In this document: one piece after another, positions 16,453-26,054 of the stretch
Layout of the letters: each line of letters begins with the position of its first letter
Position numbering within the stretch: position 1 is the first letter of the stretch
DNA from: Levilactobacillus lindianensis
GTDB lineage: Bacteria; Bacillota; Bacilli; Lactobacillales; Lactobacillaceae
DNA length: 63,265 nucleotides
NCBI RefSeq assembly: GCF_003946095.1
Contig: NZ_RHOD01000016.1
Coordinates: forward strand, 1-63,265
Direction: 5' to 3'
Notes under the pieces: model-generated
Databases searched by the model: none
Told to the model about the DNA's origin: nothing
The model's input: only the letters and a program-made list of their open reading frames with translations
Made by a program: the position numbers and the translations under genes

Positions 16453-17850
16453 ATGTTAAAGAGTGAATGGCACGCTTTATGGCAACACAAATCTCTGATT
16501 CTAGTTCTACTCATGATTGCCCTAATCCCGGCAATCTACTGCTACCTTTACCTATCGTCCATGTGGAACACTTATGGTCATACCGATGATATTCCCGTAG
16601 CCATCGTGGATCACGACCGACCAGCAACGATCCATGGTAAAACGATTGCGATTGGCCGACAACTCACCCACAACCTCATTCGATCTGACAGCCTCGACTT
16701 CCACCATCTCTCGGCAACTACGGCAGAGCGACAACTAAAATCCGGGAAAGTTTATCTCGTCGTCACGGTTCCCCGCGACTTCTCTCAGGACGCGACGACC
16801 TTACTCACGACTCATCCCCAGCAAATGCAACTTCACTACACCCAAAACTCCGGCCAAAACTTCATCGTTTCCAAAATTACTAGCGGAATGGCCACTAGCA
16901 TTACGACCAAGGTCAGCCGAGAAGTCACACAGTTGAACGTTCAAGCTCTCTTAACTGCTGTCCACGGCGCATCTGCTGGCATGGCTGCCGCGGCCAAGGG
17001 AACGACTGCTCTCTCAGCTGGGAGCCAGCAACTTGGTCTGGGAACGCAAAGACTTCTGACCGCCACGACACCGATTCATAATCAAGCGTTGACCATGGGC
17101 TTAACTGCTTCACAGCAAGGTATTCAGCGTCTTCAGCAAGGATCCGTTACGATGGGGCAAGCTCTCACTAATGGCCATCAACAACTCGCAACAATTGCCG
17201 ATACCACGGCAACAGCAATGGCTCTAGCGCAACCCGTGGCGGTTCAAAGCCACGATATTTCCAAGGTTCCCAATAATGGTACCGGGATGGCACCGTTCGC
17301 CATTGCAATTGGCCTCTACGTCGGTGGGATTGCCCTGGGAACCATGTATGACGGAGCGATGTTTTACCGCAAACCACGCTTAGCCCTCACTTGGTGGGGA
17401 AGCAAAGCCAGTGTCGTCGGGGTGGTTGCACTCATTCAAAGTGGCCTACTCTTCTTCACGCTACGACAAGCTAACGGCCTAACCGTCCGCTCGGAGTCCG
17501 CCCTCTTCTGGGCCATTCTTCTGGGATCAGTTCTATTTCTTTCCCTCATCTTCTGCCTTCGACTCCTACTCGGTGGCTTCGGCACCTGGCTCATCTCGAT
17601 CGTCTTGGTTCTACAACTCGCAAGTTCTGGCGGCTTATACCCGACACCATTGGTCAGCTCCTTCGCTCAACGGCTCAATCCATGGCTACCGATGACCTAC
17701 CTGATCGATCTCTTACGGTCAGCCATCTCTACGAATACCGGCACCAATACCGCTTGGGGAATTCTCCTGACTATGATCGTGGGATTCAACCTACTAATCG
17801 TTCTCAAGTTCCACCTGCTTATGAAACAAGATCCACTCGCCGAATCCTAA
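16453..17850 (+). CDS. YhgE/Pip-like ABC-2 membrane exporter
   Basis: 465 aa. One N-terminal helix (residues 15-35, LILVLLMIALIPAIYCYLYL), then a long extracytoplasmic part with IPVAIVDHDRPATIHGK and KVYLVVTVPRDFSQDATTLL, typical of YhgE/Pip N-terminal domains, then five C-terminal helices. It is shorter than the usual 700-900 aa, mainly in the coiled middle region. I chose the ATG at 16453 with GAAAGGTGG upstream, 28 codons inside the longest frame. It is probably repressed by the divergent TetR. Substrate unknown. Confidence 0.82.
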   Translation: MLKSEWHALWQHKSLILVLLMIALIPAIYCYLYLSSMWNTYGHTDDIPVAIVDHDRPATIHGKTIAIGRQLTHNLIRSDSLDFHHLSATTAERQLKSGKVYLVVTVPRDFSQDATTLLTTHPQQMQLHYTQNSGQNFIVSKITSGMATSITTKVSREVTQLNVQALLTAVHGASAGMAAAAKGTTALSAGSQQLGLGTQRLLTATTPIHNQALTMGLTASQQGIQRLQQGSVTMGQALTNGHQQLATIADTTATAMALAQPVAVQSHDISKVPNNGTGMAPFAIAIGLYVGGIALGTMYDGAMFYRKPRLALTWWGSKASVVGVVALIQSGLLFFTLRQANGLTVRSESALFWAILLGSVLFLSLIFCLRLLLGGFGTWLISIVLVLQLASSGGLYPTPLVSSFAQRLNPWLPMTYLIDLLRSAISTNTGTNTAWGILLTMIVGFNLLIVLKFHLLMKQDPLAES

Positions 17851-17852
17851 TT

Positions 17853-17900
17853 AAAAATGGCGTCAAATTCAGCGTAGATACTGAATTTGACGCCATTTTT
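17853..17900. terminator. 20-bp perfect bidirectional terminator
   Basis: The arms 17853-17872 and 17881-17900 are perfectly complementary, with A/T runs on both ends, so it can serve the exporter gene (plus) and the Apf pseudogene (minus). Confidence 0.9.
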
Positions 17901-17962
17901 ATTTATTGGCAAACGCCAAAATAAAAAGCCCAGGAAAATCCCGAGCCGCTACTCATCATGAT

Positions 17963-18312
17963 TTAGAACCAGCCACAAGCCAACCAGTGGCGCTTAGCCT
18001 TGACCCAGGTACCATAACGGCTATGGGCGTATCGATCCGCCGTCTTCTCCTGGTTAGCCTTACTGTAGTCCCCTTTTAAGTAGGACCGGGTGAGCTGGTA
18101 ACGACCATAGTAAAGACCGTTCGTGCCCTGTAGTTTCCACCGGATTCCTTCATGGCAATCCACTTCTTTGCCTGCCGCTCTTGCTTGGAAAGCTTGCAAA
18201 CGTAGGTAACCTTAGCTTCGGCCGTGGTGGTTGACCCCACCAGCGCCGTCACGCCAGAAAGAACCAACGTCCCCATCATTAACATCGTCATCAACAGTGC
18301 CTTTAATTTCAA
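17963..18312 (-). pseudogene. Frameshifted Apf/transglycosylase-like secreted protein
   Basis: It begins with a TTG at 18312 (AAGGAGG upstream) and a signal peptide (MKLKALLM..., ending TTTAEA). It then reads WIAMKESGGNYRAR, the start of the Apf C-terminal domain. Near 18118-18124 the frame breaks: paralogues have SARNGQYVGKYQL, while here one base is missing after GCACGA. The next frame continues NGLYYGRYQLTRSYLKGDY to the family end HWLACGWF. There is no LysM domain. Either a true one-base deletion or a sequencing error. Two intact paralogues follow upstream on the same strand. Confidence 0.8.
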
Positions 18313-18470
18313 GCTGGTTCCTCCTTGTCTGGTGTTCTTCAGTAACCCCAGCATAGGCCTCGACTGTTACAGGCAAATTGAATGCATGTTACAAAATGAT
18401 GACAAACCTTTGCCATTTCCCCACTGATAAGGCACACAATCCCTGACACACCAGCACTTAGCACACAAAA

Positions 18471-18500
18471 ATGGTGGTTCTCCCAAAGAAGAACCACCAT
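18471..18500 (-). terminator. Terminator of the first intact Apf-like gene
   Basis: ATGGTGGTTCT (18471-18481) pairs with AGAACCACCAT (18490-18500); on the minus strand it is followed by Ts. Confidence 0.88.
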
Positions 18501-18534
18501 CGTTATTGATTTCAATTAATTAAGTCGACTAATT

Positions 18535-19170
18535 TTAGTACCAGCCGTTTGCTTGCCAGAATGACTTGGCAGCGGACCATGAACCGTAACGAGAGGTCAC
18601 GTAGTTGTTGGCCACCTTTTCTTGGTTAGCGGCAGAGTAGTCCCCATGCAAGTAAGAAGCGCTCAATTGGTACTTCCCGACGTATTGGCCGTTACGAGCT
18701 GAGTATGAGCCACCAGATTCCTTGTTGGCAATCCATGCCTTAGCGGATGAACTGTTACCGGAAGTTGACGTCGTTGAAGCGGCGCTAGTCGTCCCAGTAG
18801 AAGCAGATTGGCTGCTGTAGTTATTAGTGCCAGTGTAGTTGGCAGAGTTGTTAGTATTCGTAGAATAAGTCGAAGTGGTGGCTTGGCTAGGCGTTGAAGC
18901 TTGGCTGCTAGTCGTAGTCGTACTGGTTGATGAAGCTGATGGCACAACCAGAGATTCACCCACGTAGATTAAGTTAACGTTCTTTAAGCCGTTTGCCTTT
19001 TCGATTGATGACACACTGGAGTTGTATTGGTTGGCAATCTTAGAAACCGTGTCTCCGGTCTTAACCGACACCCGGACGTCGGCGTTAGCGGAAGTGGTGC
19101 TGGCGAAAAATCCGGCACCTAAAACTGCGGCAGTACCTAATGTAGAAACTAAAGCTTTTTTGATATTCAT
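18535..19170 (-). CDS. LysM-containing Apf-like surface protein with transglycosylase-like C-terminus
   Basis: 211 aa. Signal peptide 1-30 (cleavage after SANA). LysM peptidoglycan-binding module about 31-78 (VSVKTGDTVSKIANQY to LIYVGESLVVP). Ser/Thr/Asn-rich linker 79-142. C-terminal domain 143-211: WIANKESGGSYSARNG, GKYQL and SRYGSWSAAKSFWQANGWY, as in aggregation-promoting factors; Glu151 is the likely catalytic acid if it acts on peptidoglycan. The start at 19170 follows AAAGGAGG. It is a close paralogue of the gene at 19738-20334 and shares an upstream block with it. Confidence 0.88.
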   Translation of the reverse strand: MNIKKALVSTLGTAAVLGAGFFASTTSANADVRVSVKTGDTVSKIANQYNSSVSSIEKANGLKNVNLIYVGESLVVPSASSTSTTTTSSQASTPSQATTSTYSTNTNNSANYTGTNNYSSQSASTGTTSAASTTSTSGNSSSAKAWIANKESGGSYSARNGQYVGKYQLSASYLHGDYSAANQEKVANNYVTSRYGSWSAAKSFWQANGWY

Positions 19171-19737
19171 AAAATGAATGTCCTCCTTTGATTGGTGAAG
19201 CGGTCTGTGTCTCAATTACTTAACGAGACCTATCATAACCTGTGGACGTTACACGGTGGTTGTTGCTGCGTTACACCCTGGTTAAGAAAAATCGCCTTAC
19301 ATGACAAACCGTAACATGGTTAACCACGCCGCAACATACGGGGGGTTCCCGGGGCTTATGTTGCTACGGTATGACGGTTGGGCGAGAAAAATTGGAGCTT
19401 CCGCGGCTATCTTCAGTATTTTTTGCCGCAACATACCGCGAATTTTCGGAAAAAAAGGGGGGATTTAGATAGTTTTTGACTATTTCTTCCTAATATAGGT
19501 AACAGTCGACATTGATAACCCGATTCTATCAAAGAAAACTTGGCGGAAGTTCGTCGCTATCGGGAGGCTGCTCGCGGCAACCACGCCACATTTTCACGCA
19601 ACGTTCCGTGTTCAACTCTGTTTGTCTTCGAAAAAGCTGAGTTGACTTGACCCCGCAATTTTCCAGCGCAGCAAAAAAGCACAGCGGACCTGCATCCGCT
19701 GTGCTTACTTGAATTTAAACGTTAAATTAGCTGAGTT
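19171..19737. other. Upstream region of the first Apf-like gene
   Basis: No gene. Near 19268-19320 there is a block (GGTTAAGAAAAAT, then TTACA, then TGACA and CCGTAA) that recurs upstream of the paralogue (about 20415-20460), so it is probably a shared promoter/regulatory site. The 12-mer GCCGCAACATAC occurs twice (about 19330 and 19428). A terminator for the next gene closes the region at 19677-19706. Confidence 0.4.
19677..19706 (-). terminator. Terminator of the second intact Apf-like gene
   Basis: AAGCACAGCGGA (19677-19688) pairs with TCCGCTGTGCTT (19695-19706); six Ts follow on the minus strand. Confidence 0.9.
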
Positions 19738-20334
19738 TTAGTACCAGCCGTTTGCTTGCCAGAATGATTGGGCAGCAGACCATGAACCGTAACGGGAAGC
19801 AACGTAGCTGTTGGCAACCTTTTCTTGGTTGGCAGCTGAGTAGTCACCGTTCAAGTAAGAAGAACTCAATTGGTACTTCCCAACGTATTGACCGTTACGT
19901 GCTGAGTAAGAACCGCCAGATTCCTTACCCGCAATCCAAGCCTTGGCACTAGCTTCTGAACCAGACACACCAGTAGAAGCAGCGGTGTTGCTGCTAGTCG
20001 TGGTTTGTTGTTGGGTAGAAGTCGTGTTTTGGGTTTGGCTAGTGGTGTTGTAGTTTTGGCTAGCAACGTTAGCGGAACTAGTCGAAGTCGTTTGCGTGCT
20101 ACTTGGCACGTTCAACTTTTGGCCAACAAAGATCAAGTTGCTGTTAGCCAGGCTGTTTGCCTTTTCGATAGCATTTACAGATGAGTCATACTTGTTAGCT
20201 AATGACCAAACAGAATCCCCCTGCTTGACCGTAACCTTAACATCGGCATTTGCCGTGTCGCTAGTGGCGAAGAAACCGGCACCGACAACGGCAACCGTTC
20301 CAAGAGTCGTAACTAAAGCTTTTTTGATATTCAT
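19738..20334 (-). CDS. LysM-containing Apf-like surface protein (paralogue)
   Basis: 198 aa. Same plan as the gene at 18535-19170: signal peptide 1-30 (MNIKKALVTTLG..., cleavage after TANA), LysM about 31-78 (VTVKQGDSVWSLANKY), Gln/Thr/Ser-rich linker, and C-terminal domain from residue 130 (WIAGKESGGSYSARNG, GKYQL, SRYGSWSAAQSFWQANGWY) with Glu138 in the catalytic position. The low-complexity linkers are the only part that differ strongly between the paralogues. Start supported by AAAGGAGG. Recent tandem duplication is likely. Confidence 0.88.
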   Translation of the reverse strand: MNIKKALVTTLGTVAVVGAGFFATSDTANADVKVTVKQGDSVWSLANKYDSSVNAIEKANSLANSNLIFVGQKLNVPSSTQTTSTSSANVASQNYNTTSQTQNTTSTQQQTTTSSNTAASTGVSGSEASAKAWIAGKESGGSYSARNGQYVGKYQLSSSYLNGDYSAANQEKVANSYVASRYGSWSAAQSFWQANGWY

Positions 20335-21158
20335 AATAAATGAATGTCCTCCTTTGTTTGCTTAACGGCTATTAGAATAACTGATGGTTATGTCAGTGAG
20401 ATTGGTGTTAGGTTACACCAGCGTTAAGAAAAATATTACAGTATGACATTCCGTAATATTTGTTACCTGGTTGTCATATAAACCGCTTTAATTGCCCACT
20501 TTTTACCCATTTTAGCCAAAAAGAGACCCTTTTTCCCGTGTCTTTTGCACCGAAAAATCGAAAAAATTTGTCATTTTTCATGATAATCTGATGAAATTTT
20601 GACATTTTCCAGCTTCTTTCACGCAAAGTCACCCAAATTTCACGTCTGATCACCCCCATTTTTATCAAAATTAGGGGCCGGGACCTCCGATTTTTTATAA
20701 AAATGCTTATTTCTTAGTGACCCTCCCCCAAATAAGTCCTCAACAACAAACTCCGAACAGCGGCTCACCCATTCATCGAGATGTTAACTTCTAGCAGTTA
20801 TTAATATAGTAGAAAACCGATCTGTTTTTTGATAAATACTACTGAGAAACAGCTACTTAGTCGACATCTAGCAACATTTGCCATTAACCCTATCAGCAAA
20901 TCGACTACCACTTCACCTCAAATATTGGCTACCGTCACGCCATTTCATGGCAATTCGCTACCGTAGTCGGAGGAGGTCAGGGGTGATGACGATGGCGTAA
21001 GATCGAGTGGGCTCCTCGGCCTTTGACTTTGAAGACCCGCGCTTCTTAGTGGGGCTTCAAAGTCAAAGGCCGAGGAGCCTGGTCCCCAGGCCGAAGCGTA
21101 CCCACAGCAGGCGGTTTTTTTTTGGTCTATTTTCAAACCAAAAAGGAAGCATAAAAAA
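20335..21158. other. Long intergenic region before the adhE terminator
   Basis: No gene. 20335-20470 is the leader/promoter region of the Apf-like gene, with the block shared with its paralogue. 20470-20960 is AT-rich and I recognise nothing in it. 20964-21114 holds a degenerate family-2 repeat (copy c). Confidence 0.45.
20964..21114 (+). repeat. Family-2 structured repeat, degenerate copy c
   Basis: It starts TCGGAGGAGGTCAGGGG and ends CCCACAGCAGGCGG. The middle has a 14-bp perfect hairpin CTTTGACTTTGAAG/CTTCAAAGTCAAAG with the conserved ACCCGCG..AGTGGGG inside, extended by CTCCTCGGC/GCCGAGGAG. The first arm and the 3' closing strand of full-length copies are reduced or lost. Confidence 0.6.
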
Positions 21159-21184
21159 GGCGGTACCCTCGCTGGAGTACCGCC
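21159..21184 (-). terminator. adhE terminator
   Basis: GGCGGTAC pairs with GTACCGCC; on the minus strand TTTTTTAT follows. Confidence 0.85.
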
Positions 21185-21193
21185 CGGTGTCGC

Positions 21194-23812
21194 CTATTCT
21201 TCGACGTTCTTTCCGTCGTATTCATCAATCATAATTTGCTTTAATTCAGACACAAGTGGTTCCCGTGGGTTGGCCGTCGTACATTGGTCCTGGAAGGCCA
21301 ATTCAGCTAATTTGTCCACGGTCCGGTCGAAGTGCGCTTTGTCCACGCCGTTAGCCTTCAAACTCAAGGTAACGTCAACGGAGTGTGCCAAATCAATGAC
21401 TTTAGCCACGAGAGCTTCCTTCAACTCCTCCTTAGTCGTCCCAGCTAAGCCAAGGTAACGAGCAATCTGAGCGTAGTCTTCATCAGCTCTGAAGGTTTCG
21501 TACTTCGGCCACATAGCCAGCTTCGTTGGTTCCTGGAAGTTGTACCGGATAACGTGTGGCAAGGTGATGGCAATCGCCAACCCATGTGGTAAGCCGAATT
21601 TCCCACCTAACTTGTGGGCAATCGAGTGATCCACCCCGAGAAAGGCATTGGCGAAGGCCATCCCGGCCAACGTTGAGGCGTTGTGCATTTCCTCTTTGGC
21701 CGTGACATCCCCATTGTAGGAAGCCGTCAGATTATCCATAACTAGCTTGATGGCTTGCAGCGACCATGGTCGCGTGTAATCGGAAGCCATAGCGGAAACG
21801 TAGGATTCGATAGCGTGAGTCAACACGTCTAATCCGGAGTAAGCCACCGTCTTCTTGGGGACCGTTTGGATAAATTGCGAATCTACAATTGCCACGTCAG
21901 GCGTCAACGCATAGTCAGCCAATGGGTACTTCACGTGCGTCTTGGAATCGGTAATGACGGAGAATGGCGTCACTTCTGAACCAGTCCCAGACGTCGTTGG
22001 AATGGCCACGAATTGGGCCTTGTGTGGCTTGTGGAACTTGTAAGTCCGCTTCCGAATATCCAAGAACTTCTGCTTAGCCCCGAAGAAACTAGCGTTAGGG
22101 TCTTCGTAGAATAACCACATGTTCTTAGCGGCATCGATTGGTGACCCGCCACCTAAAGCGATAATGGTATCTGGTTTGAAGGTCCGCATCTGCGCAACCC
22201 CACGTTCAACCGTATCGGTGGTTGGATCAGGTTCCACGTCAGAGAACAGGGAGTATTCGATCCCATTTGGTTGCCGCTTCAATTCATTCAAGACGGTGTC
22301 GATGTAACCCAGTTCAACCATCGATGGACTAGTAACCAGGAAAACCCGCTTGATGCCAGGCATGTCGTCGAGGTAACGAACGGACGTCTTTTCAAAGTAA
22401 ACGCGAGGTAATTTAATCCACTGCATATTATTTCGCCGCTTTGCAATAGTTTTGATGTTCAACAGATCAAATGAGGAAACGTTATGAGACACGGAGTTCT
22501 TCCCCCATGACCCGGTTCCCAACGTCAATGAAGGAATCATTTCGTTGTAAAGGTTCCCAATCCCCCCGATAGCGGAAGGCGTGTTGACGAGGACTCGACT
22601 GGCTTTCATCTTAATCCCAAATTCTGTGGCGAGATCGTCGTTGGTCGTGTGGATGCCAGCCGTGTGACCCAACCCACCGAAGTGCAGCAGGTCGTCACAG
22701 ATTTGGAAGGCATCCGCTTTGTCTTTCGCCTTGTAAATGGAAATCACTGGGGACAGCTTTTCTTGAGAGAGTGGGAACTTTGGCCCGACACCTTTCAATT
22801 CGGCTGCCAAGACTTTGGTGTTAGCGGGAACTTCAATCCCAGCCAATTCCGCAATCTTAACCGCAGACATCCCGGCAATTGGACCCTTAACGCCACCCTC
22901 TGGCCGGAACATCGCATCGGCCAGCGCTTTTTCGTCGGCCTTCTTAATGAAGAAGACCCCGCGATCTTGCATCTCTTGCTTAACAGTAGCATAGATTTCT
23001 TGGTCAACGACGGCACTGTTTTCAGAAGCACAGACCATCCCATTATCAAACGTCTTGGAAAGCACGATGTCATAGACAGCCCGCTTGATCTTCGCCGTCT
23101 TTTCAATGTAAGCCGGACCATTACCAGGACCAACCCCTAAGGCAGGTTTACCGGTTGAATAAGCCGCCTTTACCATGCCGGGACCCCCGGTGGCCAAGAC
23201 ACTGGCAACCATTGGGTGATTCATCAGCGCCGTCGTCGCTTCCAAACTTGGCTTGTCGATCCACTGGATCACGCCTTCTGGGGCACCGGCAGCGATAGCG
23301 GCATCACGAACCACCTTGGCAGCCATCACGGATGAGGCCTGTGCCTGCGGATGGAAGGCAAAGATGATTGGGTTTCGCGTCTTCACGGCAATCAAAGACT
23401 TGAAGAGCGTCGTTGACGTGGGGTTCGTCACTGGCGTTACCCCAGCCAAGATTCCCAGGGGTTCGGCAACGGTGATCAGTTGCCGTTCACGGTCATCTTT
23501 AATGATGCCGACAGTCTTGTCATGCTTAATCGAATGCCAAATTTCTTCAGTGGCAAACATGTTCTTAATGGCCTTATCTTCCATGACACCCCGGCCAGTT
23601 TCTTCGAAGGCAGCCTTAGCCAACGCCATATGTTGGTCTAATCCAGCAATTGCCATCTGGTGGACGATGTGGTCGACCTTCTCTTGGGTAAAGTCATCCA
23701 TGGCGCACAGAGCGTCGTGGGCTTTAGCCGTCAACCGGTCAATCATCTGGTCAACAGTTTCGGTTTTTTCAATTGTTTTGGTTTTTGGATTTTCTTTCAC
23801 GTTCTTTAACAT
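21194..23812 (-). CDS. adhE: Bifunctional acetaldehyde-CoA/alcohol dehydrogenase
   Basis: 872 aa, usual for AdhE. It reduces acetyl-CoA to acetaldehyde and then ethanol with two NADH, the main NAD+ regenerating branch of heterofermentation. The N-terminal half is an aldehyde dehydrogenase, with the catalytic Cys in NGMVCASENSAVV. The C-terminal half is an iron-dependent alcohol dehydrogenase: GGGSPIDAAKNMW, AIPTTSGTGSEVTPFS, and the metal ligands in DHSIAHKLGGKFGLPHG. Start MLKNVKEN is preceded by GGAGG. The upstream region holds Rex-like and cre-like sites. Monocistronic, ending at 21159-21184. Confidence 0.96.
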   Translation of the reverse strand: MLKNVKENPKTKTIEKTETVDQMIDRLTAKAHDALCAMDDFTQEKVDHIVHQMAIAGLDQHMALAKAAFEETGRGVMEDKAIKNMFATEEIWHSIKHDKTVGIIKDDRERQLITVAEPLGILAGVTPVTNPTSTTLFKSLIAVKTRNPIIFAFHPQAQASSVMAAKVVRDAAIAAGAPEGVIQWIDKPSLEATTALMNHPMVASVLATGGPGMVKAAYSTGKPALGVGPGNGPAYIEKTAKIKRAVYDIVLSKTFDNGMVCASENSAVVDQEIYATVKQEMQDRGVFFIKKADEKALADAMFRPEGGVKGPIAGMSAVKIAELAGIEVPANTKVLAAELKGVGPKFPLSQEKLSPVISIYKAKDKADAFQICDDLLHFGGLGHTAGIHTTNDDLATEFGIKMKASRVLVNTPSAIGGIGNLYNEMIPSLTLGTGSWGKNSVSHNVSSFDLLNIKTIAKRRNNMQWIKLPRVYFEKTSVRYLDDMPGIKRVFLVTSPSMVELGYIDTVLNELKRQPNGIEYSLFSDVEPDPTTDTVERGVAQMRTFKPDTIIALGGGSPIDAAKNMWLFYEDPNASFFGAKQKFLDIRKRTYKFHKPHKAQFVAIPTTSGTGSEVTPFSVITDSKTHVKYPLADYALTPDVAIVDSQFIQTVPKKTVAYSGLDVLTHAIESYVSAMASDYTRPWSLQAIKLVMDNLTASYNGDVTAKEEMHNASTLAGMAFANAFLGVDHSIAHKLGGKFGLPHGLAIAITLPHVIRYNFQEPTKLAMWPKYETFRADEDYAQIARYLGLAGTTKEELKEALVAKVIDLAHSVDVTLSLKANGVDKAHFDRTVDKLAELAFQDQCTTANPREPLVSELKQIMIDEYDGKNVEE

Positions 23813-24202
23813 GCTTATGCCTCCGTTTTTGAAAACAGTCTTGTTAAGTTCTTCACGAGTTATATCTTAGCACGTCTTGAAATTTCTGCAAGGCCTTTAT
23901 GTTAAAAAGATCACAAAAAGTTTCGGCACTGATCAAACGTTGATTTATCAGTATTAGCCTTACAAAGGCATGTAAGCGCATACATAAACATTTAAGCGCT
24001 CGTTGAATTTTATTTGTGTGAATCTTGTCACTTTCAGACTGTTTCATTTTCACATGCCCTGCAGTGACCTTTTCATCGATCCGCGAAACGTCCGTCTTTT
24101 CCCAGATATTTAAGCCTCACCACGTCATTCTTCAAATATTTTAGGAAACTCTATGCTAAAGTAAAGATAGCAAAACAATTTTAGGGGAGAAGGATTGATC
24201 GC
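23813..24202. promoter_or_regulatory. Divergent adhE / GDPD intergenic region with cre-like and weak Rex-like sites
   Basis: TGTAAGCGCATACA (23971-23984) is nearly palindromic and resembles a CcpA cre site. ATGTTAAAAAGATCACAA (23899-23916) matches 11 of 14 informative positions of the Rex consensus TTGTGAA-N4-TTCACAA, which suits NADH-dependent control of adhE. Both lie on the adhE side. No clear -35/-10 pair was identified. Confidence 0.4.
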
Positions 24203-25996
24203 ATGCGACCTTGGGCCTTTTGGCGGGAAGCCACCCACCACTTTTTCAATCACTGGGGCAGCTATGTTACCCTGGTCTTCATGACAAATGTCGTTGTGAG
24301 CTATCTGGCCGTTCCAGCCTTTACCTGGCTGACAGCCGAACTCATGCGTTGGCAACACGTCCCATATATTTCTTATACCAATATCGGGTCACTCGTCATT
24401 TCTCACCCACTGGCCCTCGTTGGCCTGGCGTTGATTCTATTGGCGATTATTACGCTGGTCTACTGGCAGTTCGCCTACCTGTTACTGGGAATAACCAACA
24501 TTCGCCACGGACGGCCACAGAGCTCTCTAGCGGTCTTAGGCGACACCGTCCGCAGCATTGCCGGCGCCTCACCCAGCACCTTTCTTTTCTTTATTGGCTA
24601 CTTCATCGTCATTATTCCCTTTGGGAGTGAGCTCTTCTCCACACCTCTCCTTAGCAAGGCCAAGATTCCCGCATTTATTGTCAGTTATCTCTTGGAGAAA
24701 CCGATCATGGCCGTGGCGCTGGGACTCTTCTACGTGGGGGCTGCCTACCTCGGTATCCGGTTGATCAGTGTACTCCCCCTGATGATTCTTGATCAACAGC
24801 ACAGCCGCCAAGCCATTCGCTTGAGTTGGCAGCGAACCCGCGGCCATTTCTGGACTTACCTTAGTCGCATCCTGATTACCTTGGCATTCGTCTCTGTCAC
24901 CATTTGGGCCATCTACGTCGCGATCTACCTCGGACAATTAGGTTTTGACCACACCCACTTCGGACTAGCCGCAGCCACAATTAACCTACTCGTCATGGAA
25001 ATTATTACCGAATTTGTTGTCTGTTACAGCACCGTGATCTTCATGATGGTTATTCTCAGTAGTCATGAGGGCCAACGCCTGACGCCCACGACCTTTCTCC
25101 GGTTCCACGAGCCCGCGAAGACGAAGCTCCGAACTCGACTCTTCATTACGGGTGGGGTCATCTTCATTTCCGGCTTGCTGGTCACCTTCAATCTCGTCTA
25201 TCTTAACGGCTTCGCTATGAGTCGGCCCCTGACGATTGCCCACCGGGGCGTGGACCACGGCAACGGCGTTCAGAACACCATCCCCGCCATGGTCAAGACC
25301 AGCCGGGAACACCCCGATTACGTCGAAATGGACATCCGCGAAACCAAGGATCACCAGTTCGTGGTCATGCATGACGGCAATCTCAAAACCTTAGCCGGGT
25401 TAAACCGTAGCGTTTCCAAGATGACGTTGAAACAACTCACCGCGGTAACCGTCACCGAAAATGGCTACCAGGCGAAGATTCCCAGCTTCGAGGCTTACCT
25501 CAATTCGGCCATCAAGCACAAACAAAAACTCCTGATTGAGATTAAAACCAGTCGCCATGATTCAAAGGATTTGCCAGCCCGCTTCTACCGTCAATTTGGG
25601 CAGCGCATTCTGGCCAATCACGACGAGGTTCACACCCTGAGTTACCGCACCATGAACACTTTGAAGACGGATTATCCGAAACTCTTCGTCAGTTACATCA
25701 TGCCGTACAACCTCACCTTCCCTCACACCAAGGCTAACGCCTATACGATGGAGTCGACGACACTCAACGACACCTTCATCGACCAGGCCGAGAAGCGCCA
25801 CAAGCGGGTCTACGCCTGGGATATTGACGATGCCACGCAGACCGACCAAATGATGTTTTTGGGCGTCAATGGCGTCATCACCAATAACCTCAGAACGATT
25901 CAACAGGAAATCAAGGACAACACGGATCACCCGAGCTATGCCAACCTGTTGTTAACCTTCATGAACGACTTATCCTTAGAGTCACAGACACAATAA
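24203..25996 (+). CDS. Membrane-anchored glycerophosphodiester phosphodiesterase
   Basis: 597 aa. Residues 1-350 hold about 7-8 hydrophobic segments (a GDPD membrane domain). From about residue 345 the catalytic GDPD barrel begins: TIAHRGVDHGNGVQNT (HRG), DYVEMDIRETKD (E-x-D) and FVVMHDGNL (HD), the standard acid-base histidines and metal ligands. Later EIKTSRHDSK and the final AWDIDDATQ..GVNGVITNN are also typical. It would cleave glycerophosphodiesters or lipoteichoic-acid-type polymers outside the membrane. GGGGAGAAGG precedes the ATG. Single gene with its own terminator. Confidence 0.9.
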   Translation: MRPWAFWREATHHFFNHWGSYVTLVFMTNVVVSYLAVPAFTWLTAELMRWQHVPYISYTNIGSLVISHPLALVGLALILLAIITLVYWQFAYLLLGITNIRHGRPQSSLAVLGDTVRSIAGASPSTFLFFIGYFIVIIPFGSELFSTPLLSKAKIPAFIVSYLLEKPIMAVALGLFYVGAAYLGIRLISVLPLMILDQQHSRQAIRLSWQRTRGHFWTYLSRILITLAFVSVTIWAIYVAIYLGQLGFDHTHFGLAAATINLLVMEIITEFVVCYSTVIFMMVILSSHEGQRLTPTTFLRFHEPAKTKLRTRLFITGGVIFISGLLVTFNLVYLNGFAMSRPLTIAHRGVDHGNGVQNTIPAMVKTSREHPDYVEMDIRETKDHQFVVMHDGNLKTLAGLNRSVSKMTLKQLTAVTVTENGYQAKIPSFEAYLNSAIKHKQKLLIEIKTSRHDSKDLPARFYRQFGQRILANHDEVHTLSYRTMNTLKTDYPKLFVSYIMPYNLTFPHTKANAYTMESTTLNDTFIDQAEKRHKRVYAWDIDDATQTDQMMFLGVNGVITNNLRTIQQEIKDNTDHPSYANLLLTFMNDLSLESQTQ

Positions 25997-25999
25997 AAG

Positions 26000-26044
26000 A
26001 AAGGCACCGCAGCAATTCCCAGTCGGAAAAGTTGCGGTGCCTTT
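26000..26044. terminator. Bidirectional terminator
   Basis: AAAGGCACCGCA (26000-26011) pairs with TGCGGTGCCTTT (26033-26044), between convergent genes. Confidence 0.85.
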
Positions 26045-26054
26045 GCACGTTTAC

